Part shown: positions 9,590 to 19,253 of the stretch, piece by piece | Numbering within the stretch: position 1 is the first letter of the stretch | Layout: every line of letters starts with the position of its first letter | DNA from: Cohnella zeiphila | GTDB taxonomy: Bacteria; Bacillota; Bacilli; Paenibacillales; Paenibacillaceae | Direction: 5' to 3' | Length of the DNA stretch: 64,000 bases | Assembly (NCBI RefSeq): GCF_014212055.1 | Contig: NZ_JACJVO010000005.1 | Coordinates: forward strand, 124,001-188,000 | Notes under the pieces: generated by a model | Seen by the model: only the letters and a program-made list of their open reading frames with translations | Databases searched by the model: none | What the model was told of the DNA's origin: nothing | Made by a program: the position numbers and the translations under genes

Positions 9590-9593
<4 letters not shown>
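8631..9593 (-). CDS. RbsC-type ABC transporter permease (first of two)
   Basis: This 320-residue RbsC/AraH-family permease has LLGGMDLSVGSVLALTATSV near 60 and the matching late motif GGGSIFGGVGTVAGTMIG. It is clearly homologous to the next gene but divergent, in line with a heteromeric importer. Its ATG overlaps the stop of the ATPase gene, and its own stop overlaps the start of the second permease. Confidence 0.92.
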
Positions 9594-11104
<1,511 letters not shown>

Positions 11105-11338
11105 GGTAGCTCACTTCCTATTCCCGTTGATCGGGCGAATGGGTCTTGCGTATGGCCGTTTTTGGGTATCTTTAATAAGACTAAGCGTTAATGCGACAAA
11201 GTCCTTGGATGCGACGATGCTTTACTGTTACGGCAACGGGGGGCGGTAAGAGACCGAATTCGCAGCGGAGCCGGCCTTACGGCCTTGTCTTTTGCGCTCC
11301 GGCAGAGAGATCTCGCCGTCCGCGCCCCCGTGCGCGGC

Positions 11339-12352
11339 TTACTTCAGTTTCTTGACGGAGCCGTGCTTCAGCAGTTCCACGCCGAGAACGACACACTTGG
11401 GGTTGCCCTGTTCCATCGGGACTTCCCTGATCTTGCGAACGAGCATTTCCGCCGCCTGCACCCCCATTTCCCTGGTGGGCCTTCGTACAACCGTTACTTG
11501 CGGCTGCACGAATTGGGCCAGCTCGTTCTCGTCGAAGCCGATCAGCGAGATATCCTCGCCCATTCGCAGGTTCAAATCGCGAATCGCCCGGATGGCTCCT
11601 TTGCAGAGCACGTTGTTGGCGGCGAATATCGCCGTAGGCGGCCGCTTCGATTGCAGAAGCTCGATCGTCAGCCGGTAACCGTCGGCTTCCGTCCAGCGAC
11701 CCTGCTTGTGGCAATCGGGATCGGGCGCCAGCCCGCTTTCCAGCATCGCCTGCCGGTAGCCCCAGAAGCGGTCCTTGCCGTCGTTGAAGTCATGCTCGCC
11801 GTCGATCATGGCGATTCGCTCGTGCCCGTACTCGATAAAATGCTTCGTCGCCTCGTAAGCGCCGCGATAGTTGTCGATCATGACGCCGTCATGGTCGCAG
11901 TCGTTGAAGTAGCGGTCCACGAGGATGGTCGGTTTCTGAATTCCCCGATAGAACTCCGCTTCCTTGTGGCTGCCGATCAGAATGATGCCGTCCACGTTTT
12001 TTCCCAGGAAGCTCTCCAGGAAATCTTCTTCCTCGCTCTCGTCCCCGTTGGTGGAGAGGACGAGCGTGAAGAAGCCTTCCCGCTTGGCCACTTCCACCGT
12101 ACCTTCGATCACCGCCGTGTAGAAGGGATTCTGGATTTCCGGCACCACGACCGAGAGCATCTTCGTCTTCTTGTTCACCATGGAGGCGGCCATCGTGTTC
12201 GGAACGAAATTCAGCTCCTGAATGATTTTGAGCACGCGCTTCCGGGTAGCGTCGCTCACGCGGTCCAGCCCGTTGATGACCCGGGAGACGGTGGCGACGG
12301 ATACGTTGGCTTTTTTGGCTACATCTTTGATCGTGATGCTCCGGTTCGTCAT
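11339..12352 (-). CDS. LacI family transcriptional regulator
   Basis: This is a 337-residue repressor with the N-terminal LacI helix-turn-helix IKDVAKKANVSVATVSRVIN (about 7-26), a hinge helix ending NTMAASM, and a periplasmic-binding-like effector domain. It is first in the minus-strand operon leading into the importer. A near-perfect 16-bp palindrome with a central CG lies 26-41 nt upstream of its start, which suggests autoregulation. The effector is probably the imported compound or a derivative. Confidence 0.93.
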   Translation of the reverse strand: MTNRSITIKDVAKKANVSVATVSRVINGLDRVSDATRKRVLKIIQELNFVPNTMAASMVNKKTKMLSVVVPEIQNPFYTAVIEGTVEVAKREGFFTLVLSTNGDESEEEDFLESFLGKNVDGIILIGSHKEAEFYRGIQKPTILVDRYFNDCDHDGVMIDNYRGAYEATKHFIEYGHERIAMIDGEHDFNDGKDRFWGYRQAMLESGLAPDPDCHKQGRWTEADGYRLTIELLQSKRPPTAIFAANNVLCKGAIRAIRDLNLRMGEDISLIGFDENELAQFVQPQVTVVRRPTREMGVQAAEMLVRKIREVPMEQGNPKCVVLGVELLKHGSVKKLK

Positions 12353-12377
12353 GGGCTGCCTCCATCTCCAAAATTTT

Positions 12378-12393
12378 GTAATAACGTTCTTAC
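12378..12393 (-). promoter_or_regulatory. LacI-family operator candidate
   Basis: GTAATAACGTTCTTAC is a 16-bp palindrome with one mismatched pair, centred on CG as usual for LacI-family operators. It sits between the lacI start and its presumed promoter, where a bound repressor would block transcription. Confidence 0.65.
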
Positions 12394-12407
12394 ACTATTT
12401 CCCTTAT

Positions 12408-12433
12408 TGATCACATTGTTTCAATGGTGATCA
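12408..12433. promoter_or_regulatory. Long inverted repeat upstream of lacI
   Basis: Two arms reading TGATCA-CATTG and CAATGG-TGATCA face each other across TTT, perfect except for one extra G. It could be a second operator or the site of another regulator; its owner is unknown. Confidence 0.5.
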
Positions 12434-12448
12434 ACAGTTTATTTTGTC

Positions 12449-12462
12449 AAAACGTTTACGCA
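12449..12462 (-). promoter_or_regulatory. LacI/CcpA-like operator overlapping a -35 element
   Basis: TCAAAACGTTTACG contains a symmetrical AAACGTTT core and matches most positions of the cre consensus. On the minus strand it runs into TTGACA (12445-12450), a possible -35 box for lacI, although I see no good -10 at 17 nt. Confidence 0.4.
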
Positions 12463-12773
12463 ATTTCTGATCTCATTTTATTACATGGAAAAGCAGATTA
12501 CAATGGGGTTTTGGCAAAGAAGTTGTTTTTTGAAGCGCTTTCCGATAAAAAACTTGACGCAAACTTGAAAATATAGGTAGGTAATTGGCGAAATCATCCG
12601 GTTTTTATGTTTGTGCGTCATATTATATGACATATCGTTTTATGCGAGTCAACCGTCTCGTCGGCTTTGTTCACATCCGGACCTGTAGACGGCCGGGCTC
12701 GGATGATCTCGCAGAAATCGACAGGGCACCGGTTCTATCATCCTATTTTTATATCAGTTTCTTCCTTTTTCCA
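12463..12773. other. AT-rich non-coding stretch
   Basis: No gene is supported here. The stretch is noticeably more AT-rich than its surroundings. Near 12534-12545 a symmetrical GAAGCGCTTTC resembles a LacI-family half-palindrome but is only a partial cre match. The short open frames have no ribosome site. Confidence 0.5.
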
Positions 12774-12782
12774 TGGTATAAT
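12774..12782 (+). promoter_or_regulatory. Extended -10 promoter
   Basis: TGGTATAAT is a perfect -10 box (12777-12782) with the TG extension. No convincing -35 is present at 17 nt, which extended -10 promoters tolerate. It lies about 70 nt before the secreted protein gene at 12854. Confidence 0.65.
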
Positions 12783-12853
12783 ATTCATGCTCTATATGCC
12801 TAATTTCCTAAAGCAAGAGAGTACTTACCGAGAGAGTGAAGGGAGAAAGTCAA

Positions 12854-13819
12854 TTGAAGAAGGGGTTCATAACGGCTATGGCCTGCGCCGCTTTGCTGAC
12901 CGCGAGTATCGCTCCCGGGGCAGCCTCAGCAGCGAGCGGAGGAGCCTACATCTATGTCGATGGAGTGCCGTTGCATTCGAAGGCCGTGACGAAGAACGGG
13001 GGTTCTTTCGTCCCCTTCCGCGAACTGTTCGAGCAGTTGGGGATGGGAATCGGATACGACCCCAAGCTGCAGCAAGTGACCGGTACAAAGGACGATCTGA
13101 AAATCACGTTCACGATCGGCAGTAAAACCGCTTACGTCAATGGCCGGAAAAAGGTGCTGCAGGCGGCTCCATTCACGCAGAGCGGCACGACCTACATTCC
13201 GCTGCGAATTGTCGGAGAAGCGACGGGAAATTCGGTAAATTGGTCTTCCCAGGCGAACCTCATCACGGTCAGCAGCCCCGATTTTAAGATCGCGGCCTAC
13301 ACCGTGGACGGCGTTACGGTTGTGGTGCAATCCAACGGTGCACTCCTTGTCGGACCCGCAGCCGACGAAGCTCTCGCCAACGAAAGGGAATTGGCGGAGG
13401 AGAAAGCCATTCGCGAGTTCCAATCCGAGTACGGCGTGATCAGTTCTTCGGATAAACCGACGGAGGAACAGTCAAAGGATCCCGGCTATAAGGGCTACCC
13501 CGACTACTGGGACGAGAACTACGCAGCCGCGGCGAAGGCCAACGAACCTCTACCGCCCTTGATGAGCGAAGGCTGGATCTCGCTTGCGATGCTGTCCAAG
13601 ATCGAGAACGTCAACAGAATCGGCAACACCGACCCCAATACCGTTACGATCGCCAAATACATCGGTATCGAACTCGTACGCCTCGATATCGTACTGACGG
13701 ACGAGTACAAGAAGGCGACGAACGGCGACTTCGTTCTCGGCGATGTCCACGTAAAGAAATATAAAGGGATGATGTATCTTAGCATCGAGGATTTGAAAAC
13801 GTCCGGATTGATTGAATAA
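12854..13819 (+). CDS. Secreted copper-amine-oxidase N-terminal-domain protein
   Basis: The TTG at 12854 is chosen as start because GGGAG lies 8-12 nt upstream and the product then opens with a clean signal peptide (LKKGFITAMACAALLTASIA, cleaved after ASA). The 321-residue product carries a copper amine oxidase N-terminal-type domain at about 35-145, with IYVDGVPL, SFVPFRELFEQLG and TYIPLRIVGEATGNSVNW. This domain is common in Paenibacillus cell-wall proteins and does not imply oxidase activity. The C-terminal half is not recognised. The protein is probably exported. A strong terminator follows at 13902. Confidence 0.82.
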   Translation: MKKGFITAMACAALLTASIAPGAASAASGGAYIYVDGVPLHSKAVTKNGGSFVPFRELFEQLGMGIGYDPKLQQVTGTKDDLKITFTIGSKTAYVNGRKKVLQAAPFTQSGTTYIPLRIVGEATGNSVNWSSQANLITVSSPDFKIAAYTVDGVTVVVQSNGALLVGPAADEALANERELAEEKAIREFQSEYGVISSSDKPTEEQSKDPGYKGYPDYWDENYAAAAKANEPLPPLMSEGWISLAMLSKIENVNRIGNTDPNTVTIAKYIGIELVRLDIVLTDEYKKATNGDFVLGDVHVKKYKGMMYLSIEDLKTSGLIE

Positions 13820-13901
13820 CCTGGTCAATGCATTTTCCCGGAGGAAACCGCGGGTCCGAATTGTCACTAGAAATGAAAGAAATCTTGCAGCAGCAAGGCA
13901 G

Positions 13902-13933
13902 CATCCGCGGCAGGACCGCGGATGTTTTTTTCT
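13902..13933 (+). terminator. Rho-independent terminator
   Basis: Nine-base arms CATCCGCGG and CCGCGGATG flank a 5-nt loop and are followed by a run of eight Ts. It ends the transcript of the secreted protein gene. Confidence 0.92.
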
Positions 13934-13945
13934 TTAAAAGGGGGA

Positions 13946-13974
13946 TTGACACTTTGAGGAAATCGGCTTATTCT
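13946..13974 (+). promoter_or_regulatory. Sigma-A promoter of the hydrolase-TetR operon
   Basis: TTGACA (13946-13951), a 17-nt spacer and TATTCT (13969-13974) make a strong promoter. Its start region is covered by the palindrome at 13974-14004. Confidence 0.82.
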
Positions 13975-14004
13975 TTTGATGAGTGAGTTACTCATTCATC
14001 AAAA
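13974..14004. promoter_or_regulatory. TetR-type operator palindrome
   Basis: A 31-bp palindrome centred on 13989, with arms TTTTGATGAGTGAGT and ACTCATTCATCAAAA and a single mismatch, overlaps the transcription start. The TetR gene is the second gene of this operon, so negative autoregulation is the natural reading. Confidence 0.78.
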
Positions 14005-14020
14005 AACCAAAGGAGATGTC

Positions 14021-15091
14021 ATGATGAGCAAAACCAATGTATGGCCGGATCTGATTTTGAGGAAGCTTAATCAACGGAAAAACGCGCGAAAGCTTCGGTT
14101 GCAGTCGCCGAACGGGATTGCAGAAAGCCGATATGTTGCCATCGGCGGCATCGAGCAGTGGATTTCGATTCGCGGAGAGAACCGCCGCAATCCCATTCTC
14201 TTGTTCGTCCACGGCGGCCCGGCTTCCAGCTATTCCATCTTTAGCCCCTTGATTCGCGCCTGGGAGAAACACTTTACGATCGTTCAATGGGATCAGCGCG
14301 GAGCCGGCAAAACGTTCGGCAGAAACGGCAAGGAAGGCAGCGGCGCGATCACCTTCGAGCGTCTCGTTCAGGATGGGATCGAGGTTGCGCAATACCTGCT
14401 TCGCTCGCTTCGGCAAGACAAATTGATCCTTGTCGGCAGTTCCGTTGGAAGCGTCGTCGGGACACGGATGGCCAAGCGCAGACCCGAGCTTTTCCATGCC
14501 TATGTAGGGACGGATCAGAACGTCAATATCGAGGGACATCAACTGTCGTACCGGATGAATCTGAAGGGTCTTCGCGAAGCGAATTGCGCCAAAGGAATCA
14601 AGCTCTTCGAGCAAATCGGGCCCGATCCTTCCCGTTGGAGCCTGGAAGACTTCGACCGCAAGAATCGTTGGATGGTCAAAGTCGTCACGCCCGCTCCCAA
14701 TATGATTATGGATCTCGTCCTGCCGTCGATGCTGGCATCGCCGAATCACACGTTCCGGGACATTCTCTCTTATTTCAAAGGCATGAATTACTCTCTCGCC
14801 CAACTGTTCGACGAGTTGATCTCATTCGACGCCCGCAAGCTCGGGACGAGGTACGAATTGCCCTACTTCATCTTCCAAGGGGATACGGATTTGGTCACGC
14901 CGGTCGAGACGGCGCGAGACTTTTTCGAGGACATTGAGGCGCCGCGCAAGGAATTCGCGCTGATCCGGAACGCCGGGCATCTCGCCTGCTTTGCCCGCCC
15001 CGAACCATTCCTCGAGCTGTTGGTTCAACGGGTGCTGCCTTTGACGCGAGCGACCGACCGCCGGTCTTCAGGAAGTGCCGCTGTGATATAA
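14021..15091 (+). CDS. Alpha/beta hydrolase (proline iminopeptidase-like)
   Basis: The start is one of two adjacent ATGs (14021 or 14024) 5-8 nt after AAAGGAG. The 356-residue product has the alpha/beta hydrolase core: HGGP oxyanion motif at 64-67, WDQRGAGKT near 90, nucleophile elbow GSSVG with S141, FQGDTDLVTP with the likely Asp, and NAGH with the likely His. HGGP plus WDQRG is typical of the prolyl aminopeptidase group (S33). It is cytoplasmic, with no signal peptide. It shares an operon with the TetR gene 38 nt downstream, so the TetR ligand may be its substrate or a toxic ester. Confidence 0.85.
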   Translation: MMSKTNVWPDLILRKLNQRKNARKLRLQSPNGIAESRYVAIGGIEQWISIRGENRRNPILLFVHGGPASSYSIFSPLIRAWEKHFTIVQWDQRGAGKTFGRNGKEGSGAITFERLVQDGIEVAQYLLRSLRQDKLILVGSSVGSVVGTRMAKRRPELFHAYVGTDQNVNIEGHQLSYRMNLKGLREANCAKGIKLFEQIGPDPSRWSLEDFDRKNRWMVKVVTPAPNMIMDLVLPSMLASPNHTFRDILSYFKGMNYSLAQLFDELISFDARKLGTRYELPYFIFQGDTDLVTPVETARDFFEDIEAPRKEFALIRNAGHLACFARPEPFLELLVQRVLPLTRATDRRSSGSAAVI

Positions 15092-15129
15092 TACGGGTAA
15101 CTTCTCCAAAGATCGGAGCTTGAAGTCCA

Positions 15130-15720
15130 ATGTCACCTTTAAACAAGCAGCAACTGGACCAAATCCGCGACGAGCGCTCGACGCAGATTAAGCAAGCGGC
15201 GCTCAAAGTGTTCGCCCGGCACGGATTTATCCGCACGAAGACGAGCATGATCGCGGCTGCCGCCGGCATCAGCGAGGGCCTCATTTACCGTTATTTCGAA
15301 TCCAAAGACGTGCTCTACACGGCGATCGTCCGAGAGTTGATGGAAGATGCGGCGAGCGAGATCGACGACAGTCGGGCACTGCCGGGCACTCCCTACGAAC
15401 AGATCAAGGAGCTGACCCGGAATATGCTGGACGCCGATAATCAATTCGCCTTCATGCTTATTCTCAAAGCGCGAAAGACGAACGAACTTCCATCGGAAGT
15501 TGCGCGGATCTTCGAACAGTATTCCGCCGATACGATGATCGAGCGGCTGCTGCCCATCTTCGTCAAAGGGCAGGAAATCGGACAATTCGCTCCCGGCGAT
15601 CCCCGGCAGCTCCTATGCTGGTACATGTCCGTCGTCAACAGCCTCATCCTTCAGGAACAAGGCGATGAAGAATACGGGTTCCCGGACATTGACGTCTTGA
15701 TGCGAATGCTAACCCGATAA
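15130..15720 (+). CDS. TetR/AcrR family transcriptional regulator
   Basis: This 196-residue protein has an N-terminal TetR helix-turn-helix, with TKTSMIAAAAGISEGLIYRY followed by FESKDVLY (about 36-63), and an all-helical ligand-binding domain. It is the second gene after the hydrolase and probably binds the 31-bp palindrome at 13974. It ends 5 nt before the convergent histidine kinase gene, with no terminator visible between them. Confidence 0.92.
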   Translation: MSPLNKQQLDQIRDERSTQIKQAALKVFARHGFIRTKTSMIAAAAGISEGLIYRYFESKDVLYTAIVRELMEDAASEIDDSRALPGTPYEQIKELTRNMLDADNQFAFMLILKARKTNELPSEVARIFEQYSADTMIERLLPIFVKGQEIGQFAPGDPRQLLCWYMSVVNSLILQEQGDEEYGFPDIDVLMRMLTR

Positions 15721-15725
15721 CCCCC

Positions 15726-17501
15726 CTACAGAACGCCCCCCGCCGGGAGACGGATGCGGACCTGCGTGCCGATGCCGAGGCGGCTTGCGATCGTGACGCC
15801 GTAGTCGTCGCCGAACGCCAGCTTGATCCGCTCGTTGACGTTCCGGATGCCGTAGCCGGTCTCCTGCATGGAGCGGACCTTGTCCAGCGCGTCCGGCGTC
15901 ATGCCCATGCCGTCGTCGACGACCTCCAGCCAGATGTCTTCCGCTTCCCGGTAGCATCGAATGACGATCGTAATGCCCAGATCCTCGTCCCAGAACGCAT
16001 GGTGAATGGCGTTCTCCACGAACGGCTGCAGCATCAGCTTGACGGACTGGTGCACAAGCGCCGTTTCGTCGATGTCGTATCGCACGCGCAGCATCTCCCC
16101 ATAGCGGATCTGCTGAATCGCCACGTAGCTGCGGGTCAGCCGCAGCTCTTCGCTGAGCGTAATGATCGTCTTGCCCTTGTTCAGCGACACCCGATAAAAC
16201 TTCGCCAGATGCGACACCATATCCTGAATCTGCGGATCGTCGTGCTTCATCGCCAGGGCCGAGATGGAGGCGAGCGTGTTATAGAGAAAATGAGGGTTGA
16301 TCTGCGCCTGCAGCATGCTCATCTCCGCCTCTTTTTTGGACAGCTCCTTCTTGTACACTTCGTTGATCAGGTTTTTGAACCGCAGCGCCATCTTGCCCAG
16401 GGCGAACGACATTTGGCCGATCTCGTCGTGACCCATCGGAACGCCGCCCGGCAGATCGAAATCCTCCCGTTCGAGCCGGCGGATGTTCTTGAGCAGCGAC
16501 TCGATCCGCTTGGTGGACAGACGGGCGACCAGGTAGATCAACACGACGCAAAAAACGATGCAGAACGAAGCGATCAGCAGAACCCGGTTGGACGAAGCTT
16601 TCGCTTCCCGGATGAAGCCGCTGTACGGAACGATGGAGATCGTCTTCCAGCCGTTGCGGATCGTGTTGGTGACGACCAGCACGCGCTCCCCTTTGTAGAC
16701 CGTCTCGAATTGGTCCGCCGGCTTGCCGTTCGCGGGCATCGGAAGCAGCGCTTCGATGGGCGTGTTGAGCAGATCCTTGTTCTTGTTCGAGACGATCGTG
16801 CCGTGCTCGTCGACGATGAAGATGTCCTTGTCGCTGTCTTCCTTCGCCATCAGGGTATAGAGATCGTCCTCCTTCACGTCGATCGTGAGAATGCCGTACG
16901 GAAAGTTCAAGCTGTTGTAGTTCAAATACCGGACCAGCGTGAACATCGGCGGCGACTCCTGAAACGGAGCTTTGGCCGGCACGGCCGGGGTGACGGTAAA
17001 AATGACGTTGCCGTACGTCCGCTTCACTTTGTCGAACCAAGGCTTCTCGCGGATCAGGTCGTCCAGCGGCTTGATGAACAGATCGTCGAGCGGCATGTTC
17101 GCGTTCGTCGAGTAGATCGTGATCGCGTCGACTTCCGGATTGTTCGTCAGCGCGTTGTTCATCACGTTGTCGATGTAGCGGTAAGCGTCCAAATAATCGG
17201 CGTTGTCCCCATAGGATTTGACCAGGTACTCCTGGAGCGTCGAATCCAGATAGAGAGAGGCCGACAGCTTCGTATAGTTGTTTAGCTTGTTCTCCAGGTT
17301 GCTGCCGATCTGCGAGGTCATCGAGCTCATGTTGGCGTAGGTTTGCTTGACCAACTGGGTTTTGACGGAGTGATAGGAATAATAGACGAAGGAGAGCAGC
17401 GGCAAGATCGAGACGAGCAGGAACAGGACGAACATCTTGTTCCGCATGCTCAGGTTCAGGAACGGAGCGACTCCGTATTTACGCCAGACCGGCCGCAGCA
17501 T
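15726..17501 (-). CDS. YesM-type sensor histidine kinase
   Basis: The start giving MLRPVWRKYG is chosen because AAAGGGG lies just upstream; the open frame further upstream reads through the response regulator in another frame. The 591-residue protein has one membrane segment at about 22-42, an extracytoplasmic sensor of about 260 residues, a second segment at about 305-325, a HAMP-like linker, a His_kinase domain with QINPHFLYN (phospho-accepting His about 404) and a HATPase domain. It lies 14 nt after the response regulator at 17516. It probably senses sugar outside the cell for the importer encoded divergently at 19254. Confidence 0.92.
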   Translation of the reverse strand: MLRPVWRKYGVAPFLNLSMRNKMFVLFLLVSILPLLSFVYYSYHSVKTQLVKQTYANMSSMTSQIGSNLENKLNNYTKLSASLYLDSTLQEYLVKSYGDNADYLDAYRYIDNVMNNALTNNPEVDAITIYSTNANMPLDDLFIKPLDDLIREKPWFDKVKRTYGNVIFTVTPAVPAKAPFQESPPMFTLVRYLNYNSLNFPYGILTIDVKEDDLYTLMAKEDSDKDIFIVDEHGTIVSNKNKDLLNTPIEALLPMPANGKPADQFETVYKGERVLVVTNTIRNGWKTISIVPYSGFIREAKASSNRVLLIASFCIVFCVVLIYLVARLSTKRIESLLKNIRRLEREDFDLPGGVPMGHDEIGQMSFALGKMALRFKNLINEVYKKELSKKEAEMSMLQAQINPHFLYNTLASISALAMKHDDPQIQDMVSHLAKFYRVSLNKGKTIITLSEELRLTRSYVAIQQIRYGEMLRVRYDIDETALVHQSVKLMLQPFVENAIHHAFWDEDLGITIVIRCYREAEDIWLEVVDDGMGMTPDALDKVRSMQETGYGIRNVNERIKLAFGDDYGVTIASRLGIGTQVRIRLPAGGVL

Positions 17502-17515
17502 GGGTCCGCCCCTTT

Positions 17516-19060
17516 CTACAGAAGTTTCTTGCGGTACTCGTTCGGCGTGACTCCCCGGTGCTTCTGGAACAGGGAGCAGAAGTAGGAGACGTTCTCGTAG
17601 CCGACCGCTTTCGCGATCTCGTGAATTTTGAGCGACTTGTTCCGCAGCAGCCCGGAGGCGCGGTCGATCCGGACCTTCGTCATATATTCGAGGATGGTCT
17701 GGCCGGTTTTCTCTTTGAAAAGCGTTCGGATATAGTTGGGCGACAGGTACACGCCCGCCGCCAGCTCTTCGACGGTGAGCGCCTCGCTGAACCGCGCGTC
17801 GATCAGTTCCCGGATCCGGTGGATGATCGGGAGGTTCTTGTCGTGGTCCTTCTCGCGGATCCGGTCCATCATCCGCCGGCACCAATCGGCGAGCGTCGCC
17901 TGGAGCTGGGCCAGCGATTGCGGCTCGGTGATCGCGCGCCAATCCGGCTCGATCGCCTCGGCCCCGTGCTGCCGCTCCAGCAGGGGGGAGAAGCGGCGCG
18001 AGATCTCGGTGGCCAGCTGCATCGTATCGGCGATGACGGCTTCGCGCCGCGTCCGGCTCTTGCGGAACGGAGCGAAAAAGCCCGCGAGCTCCGCCTCCAT
18101 TGCTTCCGTCTGCAGATGAGCGACCGCATGGCCCAGCCGCTCGGCGACCGCCGCCGGACGAACCGCAGCGGTCTCCCGGCGAGGCTCGGCCTCATACGGC
18201 AGTACTGTGCCCGTGCCTTCGTAGAACTTGGCCGCGTTCGCCTCTCGGGCTTCCCCCCACAGCTCGGGCAGCTGCTCCAAATACCGTCCTTCCGTTGACA
18301 GGCCGATCGTCAGCACGATGCCGGTGCGCCCTCGAATCTCTTCGAGCGCTTTTCCCCAGAACCGCCATACGCTCTCCGTTCCGCTATCGCCGTCCAAGTA
18401 AGCGATCGCGCCGAAGCGGCGCTCGTCGGCCTCCCACATGTAGTTGCTTCCGTTCAGCTCCGACCAGCCGGAGGCGAGGGAGGCCAGCACGTCCGCCCGC
18501 TCCCGGTCGTTCGCCTCGTCCCAGGTGATCAGGCAGACGATGTAATCGCCGGTCGGCGGAAGCGGGCGGGGGAGCATGGCGATGCGCCGCACCCATTCCT
18601 TGCGGGTCTCCGCCGAGCTTTCCGCGGCCAGGGAGCGAACCAGCTTCTCCTTCAGCCCTTCGGCGGATTCGGACAGCTGCTTGTCTTCCTCGCACTTCCG
18701 AATGACCCGCTCCATGAGCTGGGCCAGCTCGGCCTTATCGATCGGCTTGAGCAGATAGCCCATCGCCTCCATCGTCAGCGCCGCCTTGATATATTGAAAT
18801 TCGTCGTGTCCGCTCAGGAACACGACTTTCACGTTTTTGTCGAACTGCTTCGCCTTTCTCGCGAATTCCAGGCCGTCCATGATCGGCATGCGGACGTCGG
18901 TCAGGACGATGTCGGGCCTCAGCTCCTCCTGCATGCGCAGCGCCTCCCGGCCGTTCCGCGCCGTCCCGACGACGGAGATGCCCATGTCCTCCCAGCGGAT
19001 ATAACGGGCGATGGCGTCGAGCTCCAGCTTCTCGTCGTCCACCAACAGAATCGTGTACAT
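17516..19060 (-). CDS. YesN-type response regulator with AraC DNA-binding domain
   Basis: This 514-residue protein has an N-terminal receiver (acidic D8-D9, phospho-acceptor D55 in DIVLTDVRMP, LLKPID near 105). A long middle region and a C-terminal AraC/XylS pair of helix-turn-helix motifs follow (LTVEELAAGVYLSPNYIRTL and IHEIAKAVGYENVSYFCSLF). Its kinase follows directly. It is transcribed away from the importer genes at 19254 and is the likely activator of that operon. The 193-nt divergent gap should contain its sites. Confidence 0.93.
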   Translation of the reverse strand: MYTILLVDDEKLELDAIARYIRWEDMGISVVGTARNGREALRMQEELRPDIVLTDVRMPIMDGLEFARKAKQFDKNVKVVFLSGHDEFQYIKAALTMEAMGYLLKPIDKAELAQLMERVIRKCEEDKQLSESAEGLKEKLVRSLAAESSAETRKEWVRRIAMLPRPLPPTGDYIVCLITWDEANDRERADVLASLASGWSELNGSNYMWEADERRFGAIAYLDGDSGTESVWRFWGKALEEIRGRTGIVLTIGLSTEGRYLEQLPELWGEAREANAAKFYEGTGTVLPYEAEPRRETAAVRPAAVAERLGHAVAHLQTEAMEAELAGFFAPFRKSRTRREAVIADTMQLATEISRRFSPLLERQHGAEAIEPDWRAITEPQSLAQLQATLADWCRRMMDRIREKDHDKNLPIIHRIRELIDARFSEALTVEELAAGVYLSPNYIRTLFKEKTGQTILEYMTKVRIDRASGLLRNKSLKIHEIAKAVGYENVSYFCSLFQKHRGVTPNEYRKKLL

Positions 19061-19213
19061 GCGATAATCCTCCTGCCCGCGAGATTCGATTGAGACGATC
19101 GAACTCTATTGTAGAAGCGATAACGGATTTCAACAATGACCCCTGCCGAAATCGCGTAGGTTTGAGGCGTATTTTCGAGAAACGGGATATGGATGCGCTT
19201 TCGAAGCCGCCCC

Positions 19214-19219
19214 TATAAT
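19214..19219 (+). promoter_or_regulatory. -10 element of importer operon
   Basis: A perfect TATAAT lies 35 nt before the permease start, but no -35 is recognisable at 16-18 nt. A promoter with a poor -35 beside an AraC-type regulator gene fits activator-dependent transcription. Confidence 0.5.
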
Positions 19220-19253
19220 GGGAATACGCTTAGCAGACAACGGGAGGAATTCG

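Noticed and set aside
12534-12548. cre site in the AT-rich gap
   Set aside because: GAAGCGCTTTC is symmetrical but misses several constrained cre positions on both strands, and it is far from the nearest starts.
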